Part shown: positions 20,645 to 21,384 of the stretch, one piece after another
Numbering within the stretch: position 1 is the first letter of the stretch
Layout of the letters: every line of letters begins with the position of its first letter
Source of the DNA: a virus
Length of the DNA: 21,384 nt
Direction: 5' to 3' (one strand)
Virus record (IMG/VR): IMGVR_UViG_3300042309_002409
Location: 1-21,384 of that record
Notes under the pieces: generated by a model
Seen by the model: the letters and a program-made list of their open reading frames with translations, nothing else
The model's database searches: none
What the model was told of the DNA's origin: nothing
Program-made: the position numbers and the translations under genes

Positions 20645-21384
20645 TTATTTAATGTTTTTGGAAGTATCAGCTGAGCTCTTATCAAGCCTTACTTCAATAA
20701 ACACAGGAAGAAAGAGACTCCAAACACCAGTCCGTTGATCGGCAATCCTACCATTATATTTAATGGCAATTACTTTACCAATGACATCCCTACCAATCGT
20801 ATCACGATGGTGGTCTGTAAATCCAGTGCCGACGTTTACCTTAATCTTACCGCAAGCTGACTCGAGAACTAGGGCACCTAAGCGACCGGCATTCTTACCA
20901 GTGCCCTCGACCCAATCGACGCACATCAGATCGCATTCGAGTTCACCCTTGAATTTAATCTGGTGTTTGGCTCTCTTATCTTCCCATTTAGAAGTTAAAT
21001 CCTTTAGGATGATGCCTTCCTGGCCTTCACCCAATAATTCCTCAAACATGGCCTGTGCCTCTTGAATGTTATTGACATTCTTGTTCCAAACCTTGTGCAC
21101 CTTACCAACTCTATACTCATCCTTCTCGAATGCAGCATTGTCCATTGTAGAGAACAATGAGTTGAGTCTCATACGGTAGGGCATTGAACATTCGCTTCTC
21201 AAGAAGTCCTCATACGGAATCCAATCCCAAACAGTTGCATGGATGAGAGCAGCATCCCCAAGAGTCAAAGTTCCTTTCTGAGCCTTGGATAGGATTCCAT
21301 TACCAATCTGACGAGGCATAAACTGCAATGTGTCATTATCCATCACATTGAGCTCGCCATCGAACACAACTTCATCGTTGCCAG
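20645..21384 (-). CDS. 30: ATP-dependent DNA ligase gp30 (partial, N-terminal part off window)
   Basis: The frame enters from the right edge and ends in TAA at 20647-20645, giving 246 visible codons of a protein of perhaps 480. It seals nicks in lagging-strand and recombined DNA. Visible ligase motifs are VVFDGEL (motif III), EGIILKD (motif IV, with its Glu-Gly and Lys) and KHQIKFK (motif V), with the OB domain behind (ELECDLMCVDWVEGTGKN, RLGALVLES, GTGFTDHHRDTI, GKVIAIKYNGR). The T4 gp30 pattern EGIILKN-SKNQIKFK is closely matched. Motif I with the catalytic Lys lies outside the window. Confidence 0.92.
   Translation of the reverse strand, partial: GNDEVVFDGELNVMDNDTLQFMPRQIGNGILSKAQKGTLTLGDAALIHATVWDWIPYEDFLRSECSMPYRMRLNSLFSTMDNAAFEKDEYRVGKVHKVWNKNVNNIQEAQAMFEELLGEGQEGIILKDLTSKWEDKRAKHQIKFKGELECDLMCVDWVEGTGKNAGRLGALVLESACGKIKVNVGTGFTDHHRDTIGRDVIGKVIAIKYNGRIADQRTGVWSLFLPVFIEVRLDKSSADTSKNIK

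Noticed and set aside
1-21384. tRNA genes
   Set aside because: No cloverleaf with a TTCGA-type T-loop and acceptor pairing was seen in either strand, and there is no gap long enough for one outside the genes listed.

Overview
The window is a piece of a tailed-phage genome of the T4-like myovirus type. The base composition is A/T-rich, and the structural proteins are in the style of marine T4-like phages that infect SAR11 bacteria or picocyanobacteria. Evidence is an almost complete set of T4 baseplate, hub and tail-tube genes (gp25, gp6, gp53, gp48, gp54, gp26, gp29-type tape measure, a gp5 hub spike), the head-completion nuclease gp4, and the replication genes gp32, gp59 and gp30. No photosynthesis or other auxiliary metabolic gene is present here, so the host cannot be fixed from this window. 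No tRNA, CRISPR array, insertion sequence or integrase was seen.

Layout. (1) 1-11649, minus strand, transcribed right to left: gp48 > gp53 > gp27-like hub > gp5-M15 spike > PAAR tip > gp25 > gp6 > gp7-like wedge/adaptor > a giant Thr-rich, Gly-rich fibre that runs off the left edge. Neighbouring genes overlap by 1-4 bases or lie 0-1 base apart, except for a 26-base gap before gp25 that holds its own late promoter. (2) 11662-16628, plus strand: gp4 > conserved structural protein > gp54 > gp26-like > a 62-codon frame with no ATG > tape measure. (3) A hairpin terminator at 16636-16657 separates convergent transcripts. (4) 16700-21384, minus strand: DNA ligase gp30 (partial, right edge) > about 76 bases of promoter region > a row of tightly packed small genes (including an unlisted 29-residue, extremely basic peptide and a two-helix membrane protein) > unknown conserved protein > gp59 helicase loader > gp32 ssDNA-binding protein.

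How it works together. Regions 1 and 2 build the contractile tail: hub and spike (gp27-like, gp5, PAAR), wedges (gp6, gp25, gp53, gp7-like), tube cap and initiator (gp48, gp54), tape measure with its probable chaperone, and the host-contact fibre. gp4 finishes the filled head. Region 4 serves DNA replication and recombination: gp32 coats ssDNA, gp59 loads the replicative helicase on it, and ligase seals nicks. Octamers of the T4 late type (TATAAATA/NATAAATA) precede gp4, gp25, gp32 and probably gp48. A sigma70-like promoter lies upstream of the small-gene row.

Most notable observations: a complete candidate -1 programmed frameshift cassette (upstream SD-like element, in-frame T TTT TTC, immediate stop, stem-loop) that would fuse the gp26-like protein to the next frame just before the tape measure; a fibre module that appears cut in two by the gp7-like/fibre gene boundary; a late promoter placed so that gp4 mRNA would be leaderless; and the 29-residue basic peptide.
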